Assembly (NCBI GenBank): GCA_964471915.1
Contig: CAYYID010000021.1
Location: 1-64,000 of the forward strand
Origin: JAIEPW01 sp964471915
Lineage (GTDB): Bacteria; Acidobacteriota; Terriglobia; Bryobacterales; Bryobacteraceae
Direction: 5' to 3'
DNA length: 64,000 nucleotides
In this document: positions 17,278 to 26,102 of the stretch, in pieces
Layout of the letters: every line of letters begins with the position of its first letter
Numbering within the stretch: position 1 is the stretch's first letter
Translations under genes and position numbers: made by a program
Notes under the pieces: generated by a model
Database searches by the model: none
What the model was told of the DNA's origin: nothing
What the model saw: the letters and a program-made list of their open reading frames with translations, nothing else

Positions 17278-19839
17278 TTATTCGTGCCGCAACGCCGCCA
17301 CGGGATCCACGCGCGAGGCGCGGCGCGCCGGCAGCCAGCTCGCTAGCAGGAACACCCCCGCCAGCATTACCGGAGTCGCCAGGTACGTCGCCGGGTCGAA
17401 CATCTCCAGCATGAAGAAGAACGATCCCGCGGCCTTCGAGAGCGCCAGCGAGACCACGAGTCCGATCCCCAGACCCCACGCCATCTGCCGCGCCGCCCGT
17501 CCGAGGAACAGCCGGACGATGCCGCCAGGCGCGGCGCCCAACGCCAGCCGGACCCCAATTTCCTGGGTCCGCTGCGCCGCGACATAGGCCACCACGCCGT
17601 ACAGCCCGGTCGCCGCCAGCAGCAGCGCGAGCGCGCCCAGCGCGGCGGCGACGGACGCCGCGGCTTCGAACGGGAAGTTCTGCACGTTTCGCATGTCCTC
17701 GAGCGGCAAGGGCTGGCATGGCACCTCGAGCACCGCGGCGCGGCATACTTCATGCAGGCGCGGCACGGCGGCGTGGGCGCCGCCCGGCGCGCGCACCAGC
17801 ACCGTCATCCGCGCGGCGTCCGCCGGGCGCGCGGGATAGTACACCAGGCTGTCGTCGGCGCCCTGGAGCACCAGGCCCGACACGACATCCTTGGCGATGC
17901 CGACCACCTCGTAGCGTCCGGGACGCACCGGCTCCTCCGGCGCGTCGGGCTGGACATCGAGCCAGCGCCCGAGGGCGTCGCCGCCGGGAAACAGCTTGCG
18001 CGCCGTCCGCGCACTGATCACCGCCACGGGGGCGCCGCTGGTGGCCTCGGCCGCCGTGAAGGCGCGGCCGCGCTCCAGCGGCAGGGAAAGCGTCCGGAAG
18101 TACTCGGCGTCCACGACGTTGAACCGCAGATTCTCGATTACGCCGCCGGACGCGACGCGCAGCCGCGACATGCTGCCGAATAACGGCGCGCGGTATGCCA
18201 GGCTCACGCCGGCAAGGAACGGGGCCTCATGGAGGCGCGGCAGCAAGGGCGCCGCCGGGCGCGAGATCCGCATCTCCGCGAGTTCCAACACCGGATACCC
18301 GATTGGGGCGCCGCTCAGTTTCTCCGCGCTGCGCGCCAGCAGGCCGGCGAGCACCAGCAACGACAGGCTCGCGGCCAGTTGCGCCACCAACAGCGCATCG
18401 CGCATCCGGCCGGACGACCCGCCGCCCTTGCGCCCTTCCCGCATGCCGCCCGCGAGCTCTGTCCGCGTGGTGACGAGTGCGGGAGCGAGGCCGAACGCGA
18501 CGGCCGTGCCCAGCGCCAGGAGAACACCGTAGACGAAGACCCGCCAGTCCAGAGTGACCGGCGTGGTCTGAAACCCGAGCTGGGCGAGGCCCGACATCAC
18601 GTACCGTTGCAGCGGCGGCAACAGCCACCGCGTCAGCAGCAGGCCGGCCAGCGCCGCGGCGGTGGTCAACACCAGGCATTCGGTGAGCAACTGGCGGATC
18701 AGCCGCCAGCGCGAGGCGCCGAGCGCCACGCGTACCGTGATTTCCTGCCGCCGCGCCGCGGCCCGCGCCAGCAGCAGGTTCGCCAGGTTGGCGCACGCGA
18801 TCAGCAGCACCAGCAGGAAGGCGCCGAACACCGGCGCGGCGCCTGCCGCCAGCTCCGGACTGAACTCCTCCATGGTCGAGCGGGGTTTCAGCCGCAGGCG
18901 GACCAGGCGCTCGGCGGCGGGCGCCCCGTCGCTGAGCGGCGCGACCAGGGATTGCATCGCGGCAGCGGCTTCGGCTTCGGACAGGGAAGCACGGCGGATC
19001 CCCGCAACGCGCCACGGCCGCGCGTCCGGCTCGCTCACGCGCAGCGCCGCCGGAACGAACAGGTCCGGCAACAGCGGCTCCAGCCCCGTGAACTCGCGTG
19101 CGGTGACGCCGATGACCGTGTGCTTGCGGCCGCTGATCTCGATCACGCGGCCGAGGATCCCGGGAGCACCGTCGAACAAACGCTGCCAGCCCCAGTAGCT
19201 CAACACCGCCACCGGCTCGGCGTCCGGGCGGCCGCCCGCCGCGCCGAAACCGCGACCCTCGCGCAGGGCCACGCCCAGCGCAAGGAAGAAGTTCTCCGAA
19301 ACGTAGTATCCGCTGGCGATCTTGCGCTGGGGTCCTTCGAGCGAGAACTGCTCGCCGGAGTAAGCGTACAGATCCTCGAAGGCCGGCTGCAGCCGGCGCA
19401 GTGTGCGGTATTCTTCCAGCGACCACCGGAATCGCGACTGCGTGCCGGCCAGTTGTCCTTCGATGTCGGTATTCCGGCCCGCGGCCCGCACCGGCAGCGG
19501 CCGGAGTACCCAGGTGCTGAAGAAGGTGAAGAGCGTGGTGTTGGCGGCCAGCGCCACAGCCAGCACCGCGATGGCCGTCAGCGCGAAAGCCGGGGTCTGG
19601 CGCAGCGTCCGGAACGCGAAGCGGACGTCTTTCGCGGCGTCCCGGAGCCAGGCAAAGGGATCCACATCGCGTACCCGATCCTTCGCCAGTTCCACCGGGC
19701 CAAACTCCACGCGGGCGCGAGCCCGGGCTTCCGCCGGGGACAGCCCCTGGGCGGCGAACTCGCGCTCCAGTTGTTCGAGGTGAAACCGCATCTCGCGGTC
19801 GAGCGACCGCTCCCATTGCCGCTTCCGAAGCCAGTTCAT
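17278..19839 (-). CDS. Acidobacterial duplicated orphan permease (FtsX/MacB-like), PadR-linked
   Basis: An 853-residue permease of the ADOP type: an N-terminal cytoplasmic prefix (RSLDREMRFHLEQLEREF, then the LSPAEARARARVEFG motif), a first transmembrane helix after FAFRTLRQTPAFALTAIAVL, a large periplasmic MacB-core region, an FtsX-like block of three helices in the middle (about 345-450), a second periplasmic region and a second FtsX block at the C-terminus (ending LPARRASRVDPVAALRHE). No ATPase gene is adjacent, which is what 'orphan' means in this family; the partner ATPase is unknown. The gene starts 3 nt after the stop of the upstream padR-like gene, so the two form an operon and the regulator probably controls the permease. 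Confidence 0.94.
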   Translation of the reverse strand: MNWLRKRQWERSLDREMRFHLEQLEREFAAQGLSPAEARARARVEFGPVELAKDRVRDVDPFAWLRDAAKDVRFAFRTLRQTPAFALTAIAVLAVALAANTTLFTFFSTWVLRPLPVRAAGRNTDIEGQLAGTQSRFRWSLEEYRTLRRLQPAFEDLYAYSGEQFSLEGPQRKIASGYYVSENFFLALGVALREGRGFGAAGGRPDAEPVAVLSYWGWQRLFDGAPGILGRVIEISGRKHTVIGVTAREFTGLEPLLPDLFVPAALRVSEPDARPWRVAGIRRASLSEAEAAAAMQSLVAPLSDGAPAAERLVRLRLKPRSTMEEFSPELAAGAAPVFGAFLLVLLIACANLANLLLARAAARRQEITVRVALGASRWRLIRQLLTECLVLTTAAALAGLLLTRWLLPPLQRYVMSGLAQLGFQTTPVTLDWRVFVYGVLLALGTAVAFGLAPALVTTRTELAGGMREGRKGGGSSGRMRDALLVAQLAASLSLLVLAGLLARSAEKLSGAPIGYPVLELAEMRISRPAAPLLPRLHEAPFLAGVSLAYRAPLFGSMSRLRVASGGVIENLRFNVVDAEYFRTLSLPLERGRAFTAAEATSGAPVAVISARTARKLFPGGDALGRWLDVQPDAPEEPVRPGRYEVVGIAKDVVSGLVLQGADDSLVYYPARPADAARMTVLVRAPGGAHAAVPRLHEVCRAAVLEVPCQPLPLEDMRNVQNFPFEAAASVAAALGALALLLAATGLYGVVAYVAAQRTQEIGVRLALGAAPGGIVRLFLGRAARQMAWGLGIGLVVSLALSKAAGSFFFMLEMFDPATYLATPVMLAGVFLLASWLPARRASRVDPVAALRHE

Positions 19840-19842
19840 GGC

Positions 19843-20196
19843 TTACTCCCCCGCCTCCAGCACGAAGTTGATGGCCGTGCACAGCCGCTGCCAGCTCTCG
19901 GTTTCTGCCGTCAGCTGGCGGCGTCCGTCGGCGGTCAGACTGTAGAACTTGGCGTCGTGTCCGGTGTCAGCCTGCTTCCAGGCGGCCTTGAGCCAGCCCT
20001 TCTTCTCCAGGCGGTACAGCGCGGGGTACAACGATCCCTGCCGCACATCGAGCATCTCGCGCGAGAGCTGACGGAGCCGCTGGACGATCCCGTAGCCGTG
20101 GAGCGGCCCGAGGGCGAGGGTCTTGAGGATCAGGAGGTCGAGGGTGCCCTGGAGGAGGGCGGCCTCGGCGGATTCTTGCCTAGGCATTCTAGACAT
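19843..20196 (-). CDS. PadR-family transcriptional regulator
   Basis: A 117-residue winged-helix regulator. It has the PadR N-terminal signature LLQGTLDLLILKTLALGPLHGYGIVQRL, the recognition part QGSLYPALYRLEKKGWL, and a short C-terminal dimerisation helix typical of the small PadR subgroup coupled to ADOP permeases. Two starts are possible: ATG at 20196 (MSRMPRQ) or ATG at 20187 (MPRQ); the second matches the family N-terminus better. The upstream sequence contains inverted repeats of the element ATGCCTAG, one overlapping the first codons, which suggests autoregulation. Ligand unknown. Confidence 0.93.
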   Translation of the reverse strand: MSRMPRQESAEAALLQGTLDLLILKTLALGPLHGYGIVQRLRQLSREMLDVRQGSLYPALYRLEKKGWLKAAWKQADTGHDAKFYSLTADGRRQLTAETESWQRLCTAINFVLEAGE

Positions 20197-20230
20197 AGCA
20201 TGCGCCCAGATGCCTAGCTTGTCAAGGCAT
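20177..20230 (-). promoter_or_regulatory. Candidate padR promoter with operator-like repeats
   Basis: On the minus strand a consensus -35 TTGACA (plus coordinates 20220-20225) lies 24 nt before the first ATG. The element ATGCCTAG occurs in opposite orientations at 20180-20187 (minus) and 20210-20217 (plus); TGCCTAGGCA at 20177-20186 is a perfect palindrome, and ATGCCT (20210-20215) pairs with AGGCAT (20225-20230). With the promoter this close, transcripts would have almost no leader. Binding by the neighbouring PadR protein is inference. Confidence 0.4.
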
Positions 20231-20236
20231 TCCCTC

Positions 20237-20490
20237 GAAAACCCGGGACAGTTCCGAGTTTTCCGGTTTCCGCCTCCGTTGAGCCGCAGTCCCGGGGTGA
20301 TCCACTATTCTTTTCAGTGTCATACGGCGATCGGGCCGGCCCGCGGACCGTCGATCGAGGCGGGTAATCCGGAACTGTCCCGGGTTTTTACAATTGGGCG
20401 CGACTCACATCCTGCGGTCGGCTTAAGGCCTTCTTCTCAGCAAGATAGGCGCCCACGAAATCCGGGCACCTGGAACTGTCCCGGGTTTTG
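20237..20490. repeat. Composite dispersed repeat, copy A (three GGAACTGTCCC ends)
   Basis: The motif GGAACTGTCCCGGGTTTT occurs three times: inverted at 20237-20264, and direct at 20365-20390 and 20467-20490. The first two copies face each other as terminal inverted repeats of a unit of 154 nt; the third closes a second unit of about 100-125 nt. Each spacer contains a degenerate core resembling TTCTTTTCA then ATACGGCGA. A second composite of the same layout lies at 22198-22475, in the same orientation. It resembles a MITE or REP-like family; no transposase is nearby. Confidence 0.75.
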
Positions 20491-20532
20491 TGCCGGCGAA
20501 AGCGGCGCATGGGAGCGTGGAATAATGCTCCG

Positions 20533-22182
20533 GTGCGCTCGCTCTTTCTTCTTCTCACATGGGCCTCGAGTCTGCCGGCGGACACCGTTTTTCTCTTCTC
20601 CCTCGACGGATTGGGCCACCGGATCTTCGAGCAGGCTCCGTTTGCCCGGCGGTTGACGGCGCTCCGCCAACTGGCCGCCCGCGGCGCTCAGGCCGACGGC
20701 ATCATTCCTGCCTTCCCCTCGACGACCGCGAACTCCCACGCCGCCTTGTGGACCGGTGTGCACGGCGATGTCTCGCACATTACCGCCAACCGGATGCCCG
20801 CGCTGCCGCGTGAGGAGCACACCTTCCTCGATCGCGCTAACGGCTTCGGCGCTGAACAACTGGCCGCCGAGCCCCTGTGGGTAACCGCCGGCCGGCAAGG
20901 CAGGAAGGCGGTCGCCTACCAGGCGACGCAGATGCTGCCGTTCCACAACCGCAACACGCACCCGAACGCCGTGACCCTCAACGGCTACCAGTCGCGGCAG
21001 CTCGCGCCGCACACCGTGGTGCGCAGCAAGGACCTGGCCTGGAACCCGAATGGGTCATTCACGCTGAAACACGGCGAGGTCACGTTGCGGGGCCGGCGCG
21101 AGCGAAACGGCCTGAGCATCGAAGGGGTACGCGTTCGCGTGGGGCCCGCCGAGGACGGTCCGCCAGGAAAACGCGCGTTGGCGCGCCGCTTCAGCGCGGG
21201 CCTGTATCTGGAGCAACCGGTGCCCGCGGTCATCTACTTTCGCTTGTTTGAGTACTCCAGCCAGGATCTGCTGCTGTACGTTTCTCCGATTCATGAGACG
21301 GCGGTCCGCGGCGCGGACGCCGCCGCGTTGCTCACCGCCGGCGGCGTATTGAGCAACAACGGCTATAGCGGACCCCTGCTGAGCGCCGCGCAAGCGATGG
21401 AGACGGTGGAACTCGCCGCGCGGCAAAACGCCGCGCAGGTGGCCTGGCTCCACCGGCAGCACCGCCCGCATCTCCTGATCGGCTACATCCCGTTTCTGGA
21501 CAGTGCGGAGCACGATTACCTCGGCCTCTACGAGCGCGGCGATGCCCAGGCGCGCCTGGTGCTGGAATGGACTGCCGCCACCGTGAACTGGTGGGTGGAG
21601 CAAATGCTGGCGCTCGGTGGACGGAGGGATCACTTCGTGTTCACGGCGGACCACGGCATGGCGCCAACCTACCGGCTGGTGAACGTCAACGAAGCGTTGC
21701 GGCGCGCCGGCCTGGGCGACCACGCCGTCCACGTCTACAACTCGGTGCTGATCAATACGACCGACTGGAAGGGCGGAACGGTCAACGACCGGCAGGCCAT
21801 GCGAGCCCGGGTGCAGGCCGCTCTCGAGGCGGTGCGCGACCCGGCGCCAGTGTTCACGGCGTTCTTCACGCCGGAGGAGCATGGGGCGCGCTACGGGATT
21901 GGCGGCCCGGCCGCGAGCGATCTGTACTTCGACTTGGCTCCCGGCTACTACGTTCGGGACGACCGGGGTGAACTGTTCCCAACCCTCCGCCGTCCCGGAG
22001 GAAATCACGGTTACCCGCCCGACCGGGAGGACATGCTGGCGGTGCTGCTGGCCGCCGGACCGCGGATTCGGCCGGGGACCCGGTGGCCGAGGCTTCGTAG
22101 CCTGGATGTTGCGCCGCTGGTGAGTGACCTGGCCGGGATCTCCCCGCCCGCGCAATCGCAAGGGAAGAGCCCGCTCCGGTAG
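20533..22182 (+). CDS. Secreted type I phosphodiesterase / nucleotide pyrophosphatase family protein
   Basis: A 549-residue member of the alkaline-phosphatase-like superfamily (PF01663 type). Candidate metal and catalytic residues from this start: Asp25 in SLDGLGHR, nucleophile Thr65 in FPSTTANSH, Asp323 and His327 in DSAEHDYLG, Asp373-His374 in TADHGM, and His492 in GNHGYPP. The full two-metal set is therefore present and the enzyme should be active on a phosphodiester or pyrophosphate; substrate unknown. Start: GTG 20533 gives a clean signal peptide (VRSLFLLLTWASSLPA) and follows AATAAT (20521-20526) by 6 nt, as for a leaderless mRNA; an upstream ATG at 20509 is less likely. The gene is bracketed by two copies of the composite repeat, suggesting it may have moved or duplicated as a cassette. 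Confidence 0.85.
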   Translation: MRSLFLLLTWASSLPADTVFLFSLDGLGHRIFEQAPFARRLTALRQLAARGAQADGIIPAFPSTTANSHAALWTGVHGDVSHITANRMPALPREEHTFLDRANGFGAEQLAAEPLWVTAGRQGRKAVAYQATQMLPFHNRNTHPNAVTLNGYQSRQLAPHTVVRSKDLAWNPNGSFTLKHGEVTLRGRRERNGLSIEGVRVRVGPAEDGPPGKRALARRFSAGLYLEQPVPAVIYFRLFEYSSQDLLLYVSPIHETAVRGADAAALLTAGGVLSNNGYSGPLLSAAQAMETVELAARQNAAQVAWLHRQHRPHLLIGYIPFLDSAEHDYLGLYERGDAQARLVLEWTAATVNWWVEQMLALGGRRDHFVFTADHGMAPTYRLVNVNEALRRAGLGDHAVHVYNSVLINTTDWKGGTVNDRQAMRARVQAALEAVRDPAPVFTAFFTPEEHGARYGIGGPAASDLYFDLAPGYYVRDDRGELFPTLRRPGGNHGYPPDREDMLAVLLAAGPRIRPGTRWPRLRSLDVAPLVSDLAGISPPAQSQGKSPLR

Positions 22183-22197
22183 GTCGCCGCCTCCGCC

Positions 22198-22475
22198 GAA
22201 ACCAGGGACAGTTCCGGGTTTTCCGATTTCGCCCGGACCGAGCCGATGCGTTGATGAGGTTCGGCTTTCTTTTTCAATATTTTGCGGTGATTCTCCCGGG
22301 CCGGCCAGCCGGAGAGGAAGTCCGGAAATCCGGAACTGTCCCTGGTTTTTACAAATCGACGCGCGAGAAGCACTTAGCGGGAACTTTCCGGAAGAACCAT
22401 CTTGTTTTCAAAGGTATACGGCGAGTCGCCCAGAGACAGGAACTGGAAAACCCGGAACTGTCCCGGGTTTCTACT
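22198..22475. repeat. Composite dispersed repeat, copy B
   Basis: Same organisation as the copy upstream of the phosphodiesterase gene: inverted end at 22198-22225, direct ends at 22326-22351 and 22446-22475. The first unit spans 154 nt, exactly as in copy A, and the sequence after the second end (TACAAAT versus TACAATT) is also alike. The last few bases run into the 3' end of the permease gene that stops at 22471. Internal spacers are diverged, so the two copies are old or are separate insertions of one family. Confidence 0.75.
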
Positions 22476-24972
22476 CGTAGCGCAGCGCGATCATCGGATC
22501 GATCTTCGTGGCCCGGCGAGCCGGGAAATACCCGGCGGCGAGTGCGATCACCGAAAGCAACAGCGTCGCGCCCGCCAGCGACCACGCGTCGTTCTCCGAG
22601 ATCCGGTACAGAAGGCTCTTCACATAGCGGGTCAGGAACAGCGCCGCCGGCAACGCGATCGCGACGCCGAGCGCCGTCAGCAGCGCGACCTCCTTCAGCA
22701 CCATCCCGAGCACCACGCCCCGCGACGCCCCCAGCGCCATCCGGACCCCGATCTCGCGCGTCCGTCGCGCCACGCTGTACGCCATCACCCCGTAGAGTCC
22801 GATGGCTGCCAGCACCGTGGCCAGGAACCCGGCCGACGCCGCGAGCGTCGCGATGATCCGCTCCACAAACAGCGTGTCTTCGATGGTCCGCTGCATCGTT
22901 CGCAGCCGGAACACCGGCAGGTTCGCATCGGCCCGGCGGACTTCTTCGCGCAACAAGCCGCCCAGCTTCGCCGGATCCCCGGCCGTGCGCACGAGGAACG
23001 TCAGCTCGCCGAGGTCCTTGTCCTGCATGTACGGGATGTAGGTCTGACGGGGCGGCTCCTGGGCCATCCCCGAATACTTGGTATTGCCGACCACGCCCAC
23101 GATCTCGATATCCGGTTTGCCGTCCCCGTAGCCGAACTTCCTGCCGAGCGGGTTCTCGTTCTTAAAGAAGTACTCGGCGAACTTCTGGTTCACGATGGCG
23201 ACGCGCGGCGCGCCCAGCGCGTCTTTGGCGGTGAAGTCCCGCCCCGCGAGCAGCGGTACTCCCAGCGCCTGGTAAAAGCCCGGCGACACGCTGTTGAAAT
23301 GGGGATTGCGGTCTTCGCCTTCCTTAACCTGGTAGCCCTCGACGTTCACGGTAGCGATGCTGCTGTCGCCCGCGAGCGGCGTGGACTGCGCCAGGCCCAC
23401 GCCAGTGACGCCCGGCAAGGACCGGAACCGCTCCTGAAGCTGTTCGTAGAGCCTCACCATCGCCGGCTGCTGGTAACCGTTCAGCAGCGGATCGATGGCG
23501 AAGGTGATGAGGCTCTCGGTGCGGAACCCGGGATTGACGTTCTTCAGCGCGAACAGACTGCGGGCGAACAGTCCCGCGGCGATCAGCAGCAGCAGGCTGA
23601 GCGCCACCTGCGCGGTCACCAGCGTCTTGCGCAGCCGCACCTGCCCGCCGCCCGTGCCGGCACTCTGCGCCGCGTCCTTCAGCGTCGGCGCCAGGCTGGG
23701 GCGGGTCGCCTGCAAAGCCGGCACCAGCCCAAAAAAGATTGCGCTCAACAGGCTGAGCACGAAGGCAAACCCGAGAATGCGGTAATCGGGGACCGCGGAG
23801 AGGTCTGCCAGGAACGTTCCGGGCGGGATATTCCTCAGGATTGCGTCGAGAGCCCATTGGGCGATCAGGATGCCCGCCACGCCGCTGCCCAGCGACAGCA
23901 GCAGGCTCTCGGTCATGAGTTGGCGGACCAGATCGCTCCGCGAAGCCCCCAGCGCGAGCCGGACCGCGATCTCCTTCTGGCGCGACGTGGCCCGCGCCAG
24001 CAGCAGGTTCGCCACGTTGGCGCACGCGATCAGCAGCACGATGCCGACCATCGCGGTCAACAGGATCAGCGGACGCGCGGCTTCGTCCCGCGCTTCGGTG
24101 CGGCCCTGGCCGCCCGGCGCCAGCGTCACCGCCTTCTCGGAATACCGCTTGATGAAGTTCGGACGGTCGATCCCGAAGGTCTTCACTTCGTCGGTGAAGA
24201 TGGCGCGAACGGTGGGCGCCAGGCCGGTCTGCGCCTGTTCGCGGGTGAGCCCCGGCTTCACGCGCGCCACGATGTTCAGCCACCAGGAGCGGCGCTCTTC
24301 GAGATCTTTGGGGACCGTCGGTGTGATCTGCGGCTTCATCGCCATCGGGATGTAAACTTCGGGAGCGAAGGTCGGGTCCAAACCGCGGAACCGTTCCTCG
24401 ACTACGCCCAGCACGGTGAACGGCAGCCCGTTCAGGCGAATGGTGTCATTCACGATGTTCTTGTTGCCGCCGAAGCGCCGCTGCCAGTAACCGTGGGAAA
24501 GCACCACCACGGGGTGGCCTCCCGGCGTAACATCGTCCTCGGGTGTCAGCAAGCGTCCGGCGTGCGCGCGGACCCCCAGGACTTCGAAATAGTTCCCCGT
24601 GGCGAGGACCCCGTACGCCCGGTCGGTCTGGTCGCCGTGGCGGAGACTGGCGGCGACAGCGAAGAACCCGAGCACGCCCGAGAACACCTGGTTCCGACCC
24701 CGGATCTCGCGGTACTGCGGATAGGAGAAGGCGTTGGAATTCGCCAGACGTCCCGAGTACGGGCCGCCGGCCTTGAGGTAGACCAGTTCGCCAGGGTCCT
24801 TCACCGGCAGCAGCCGCAGCAGGGTGTGGTCAAACAGCGTGAAGATGGCCGTGTTGGCGCCGATGCCGAGCGCGATGGAGAGCATCGCAATGGCGGTGAA
24901 CAGAGGGCTTTTGCTAAGGCTGCGGAGCGCGAACCGGAAATCCTTTAGCATGTCAGGAGTTTCCTGGTGCAC
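22471..24972 (-). CDS. Acidobacterial orphan permease (FtsX/MacB-like), second copy in window
   Basis: An 833-residue ADOP-type permease. It begins DFRFALRSLSKSPLFTAIAMLS, so it lacks the charged N-terminal prefix domain of the first permease. Two FtsX blocks are present: one around residues 275-410 (LLIACANVANLLLARATSRQ, EIAVRLALGASRSDLVRQL) and one at the C-terminus (VARRTREIGVRMALGASRG, ending ARRATKIDPMIALRYE), separated by periplasmic MacB-core regions. Two starts are possible: GTG 24972, preceded by GGAGAG, or ATG 24951 (MLKDFRF), which fits the family better. No padR gene and no ATPase is adjacent; a wobble dyad at 25020-25044 is the only nearby candidate operator. Confidence 0.93.
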   Translation of the reverse strand: MHQETPDMLKDFRFALRSLSKSPLFTAIAMLSIALGIGANTAIFTLFDHTLLRLLPVKDPGELVYLKAGGPYSGRLANSNAFSYPQYREIRGRNQVFSGVLGFFAVAASLRHGDQTDRAYGVLATGNYFEVLGVRAHAGRLLTPEDDVTPGGHPVVVLSHGYWQRRFGGNKNIVNDTIRLNGLPFTVLGVVEERFRGLDPTFAPEVYIPMAMKPQITPTVPKDLEERRSWWLNIVARVKPGLTREQAQTGLAPTVRAIFTDEVKTFGIDRPNFIKRYSEKAVTLAPGGQGRTEARDEAARPLILLTAMVGIVLLIACANVANLLLARATSRQKEIAVRLALGASRSDLVRQLMTESLLLSLGSGVAGILIAQWALDAILRNIPPGTFLADLSAVPDYRILGFAFVLSLLSAIFFGLVPALQATRPSLAPTLKDAAQSAGTGGGQVRLRKTLVTAQVALSLLLLIAAGLFARSLFALKNVNPGFRTESLITFAIDPLLNGYQQPAMVRLYEQLQERFRSLPGVTGVGLAQSTPLAGDSSIATVNVEGYQVKEGEDRNPHFNSVSPGFYQALGVPLLAGRDFTAKDALGAPRVAIVNQKFAEYFFKNENPLGRKFGYGDGKPDIEIVGVVGNTKYSGMAQEPPRQTYIPYMQDKDLGELTFLVRTAGDPAKLGGLLREEVRRADANLPVFRLRTMQRTIEDTLFVERIIATLAASAGFLATVLAAIGLYGVMAYSVARRTREIGVRMALGASRGVVLGMVLKEVALLTALGVAIALPAALFLTRYVKSLLYRISENDAWSLAGATLLLSVIALAAGYFPARRATKIDPMIALRYE

Positions 24973-25019
24973 TTCTCTCTCCGCCTCAAGCAGCAGAAAA
25001 GAAACAGCTTAGAACCGGC

Positions 25020-25044
25020 GCACTGTCCGTTTTTGGGACGGTGC
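25020..25044. promoter_or_regulatory. Dyad upstream of the second orphan permease
   Basis: GCACTGTCC (25020-25028) and GGACGGTGC (25036-25044) pair fully if one G-U wobble is allowed, around a GTTTTTG loop. The dyad lies 48 nt upstream of the permease start and in the intergenic region shared with the divergent lipoprotein gene. It could be an operator or a hairpin in the permease leader. Confidence 0.35.
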
Positions 25045-25178
25045 CGTCCGCGTCGGATGGCAGACCGCCTCTGAGCGTTCGATGCGCAGCAGCGTCCCGC
25101 AATGGCCGGGGCGGGCCGTAAGAAAACGGCGATAGCGCCGTCTCTCCAGCAAGCCCGGTATCCTGGTACTTGCGACCC

Positions 25179-26072
25179 ATGAACAAGCTTCTGCTCGCCG
25201 CCGCGGCGCTCGCGCTCGCGGCGTGCCACATGAAACCGACCAGCCTGCGGATCGACCCCGCGCTGGCAACGATCGTTCCGCCCGACACCACCATCCTGGT
25301 GGGCGCGAAGCTGGACAAGCTGCGCGACACCGAGATCTACAAGAAGTACTTTCGCGATGCGAAGTTCGCGCCGCTCGACGAGTTCCAGAAACGCACCGGG
25401 CTGGACGCCCGGAAGGACCTCTGGGAGATCCTGCTGGCCTCGAACGGCAAGGATGGCGTGATCCTGGCGCGCGGGCGTTTCTCGGAGGGCGAACTGGAGC
25501 CGCGGCTGCAGGCCGAGGGCGCGACGCGCTTCACCTACAAGGGCCGGAACCTGTACGGCAATGACGAGGCGGTGGCGACATCGCTGAATATGAGCACGTG
25601 GATCGTGGGGCCGACGGCGGCGGTGAAGCGGCTGATCGACGAGCAGAACACGGGGCGGCTGGGGATCCCGCAGGCGCTGCAGACGGTGGTGGCGACGATC
25701 CCGTACGATACGCAGTTCTGGGCGGTGTATGGCGGCGGCGCGGTGAACCTGGGCCTGCCGGAGCGCGGGTTCCTGGGCAATGCGGACAAGCTGGTGCGCT
25801 CCGTGCAGACGGGGACCTTCGCGGCCAACGTGTCGAGCGGGCTGGACCTGAAAATCGCCGGGACCTGCGACACGGACGCCAACGCGAAGCAGGTGCACGA
25901 TGCGCTGAAGGCGCTGGTGGGGATCGGGCGGCTGTCGACGCCGCAGGATCAGCCGGAACTGCTGAAGCTATGGGACGGCATCGTGGTGGTGCAGGATCAG
26001 CAGCAGGTGCGGCTGACGACGGTGATCCCCCTGGAGCGCATGGAGCGGTTCCTGAAGCTGTTCCAGCGATAA
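25179..26072 (+). CDS. Secreted lipoprotein of unknown function
   Basis: A 297-residue protein with a lipoprotein signal peptide: MNKLLLAAAALALAAC, lipobox cysteine at residue 16. The mature part reads like an alpha/beta protein (VPPDTTILVGAKLDKLRDTE, ILLASNGKDGVILARGRF, IPYDTQFWAVYGGGAVNLGL, LKLWDGIVVVQDQQQVRLTT) and ends with a helix; I do not recognise the family. ATG 25179 is chosen over an in-frame TTG three codons upstream because it opens directly on the signal peptide. It is followed after 30 nt by the propeller-protein gene, which has its own -10-like hexamer. Codon use resembles neighbours. Confidence 0.75.
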   Translation: MNKLLLAAAALALAACHMKPTSLRIDPALATIVPPDTTILVGAKLDKLRDTEIYKKYFRDAKFAPLDEFQKRTGLDARKDLWEILLASNGKDGVILARGRFSEGELEPRLQAEGATRFTYKGRNLYGNDEAVATSLNMSTWIVGPTAAVKRLIDEQNTGRLGIPQALQTVVATIPYDTQFWAVYGGGAVNLGLPERGFLGNADKLVRSVQTGTFAANVSSGLDLKIAGTCDTDANAKQVHDALKALVGIGRLSTPQDQPELLKLWDGIVVVQDQQQVRLTTVIPLERMERFLKLFQR

Positions 26073-26102
26073 GCGGCGGCGGGCGCGTGATAGCCTGAAG
26101 CT

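Noticed and set aside
20237..20490. CRISPR array made of the GGAACTGTCCC repeats
   Set aside because: Copies alternate in orientation, spacing is about 100-128 nt and spacers share a common core, so this is not a repeat-spacer array.
22402..24948. 848-codon plus-strand open frame opposite the second orphan permease
   Set aside because: Antisense shadow; the permease on the minus strand has both FtsX blocks.
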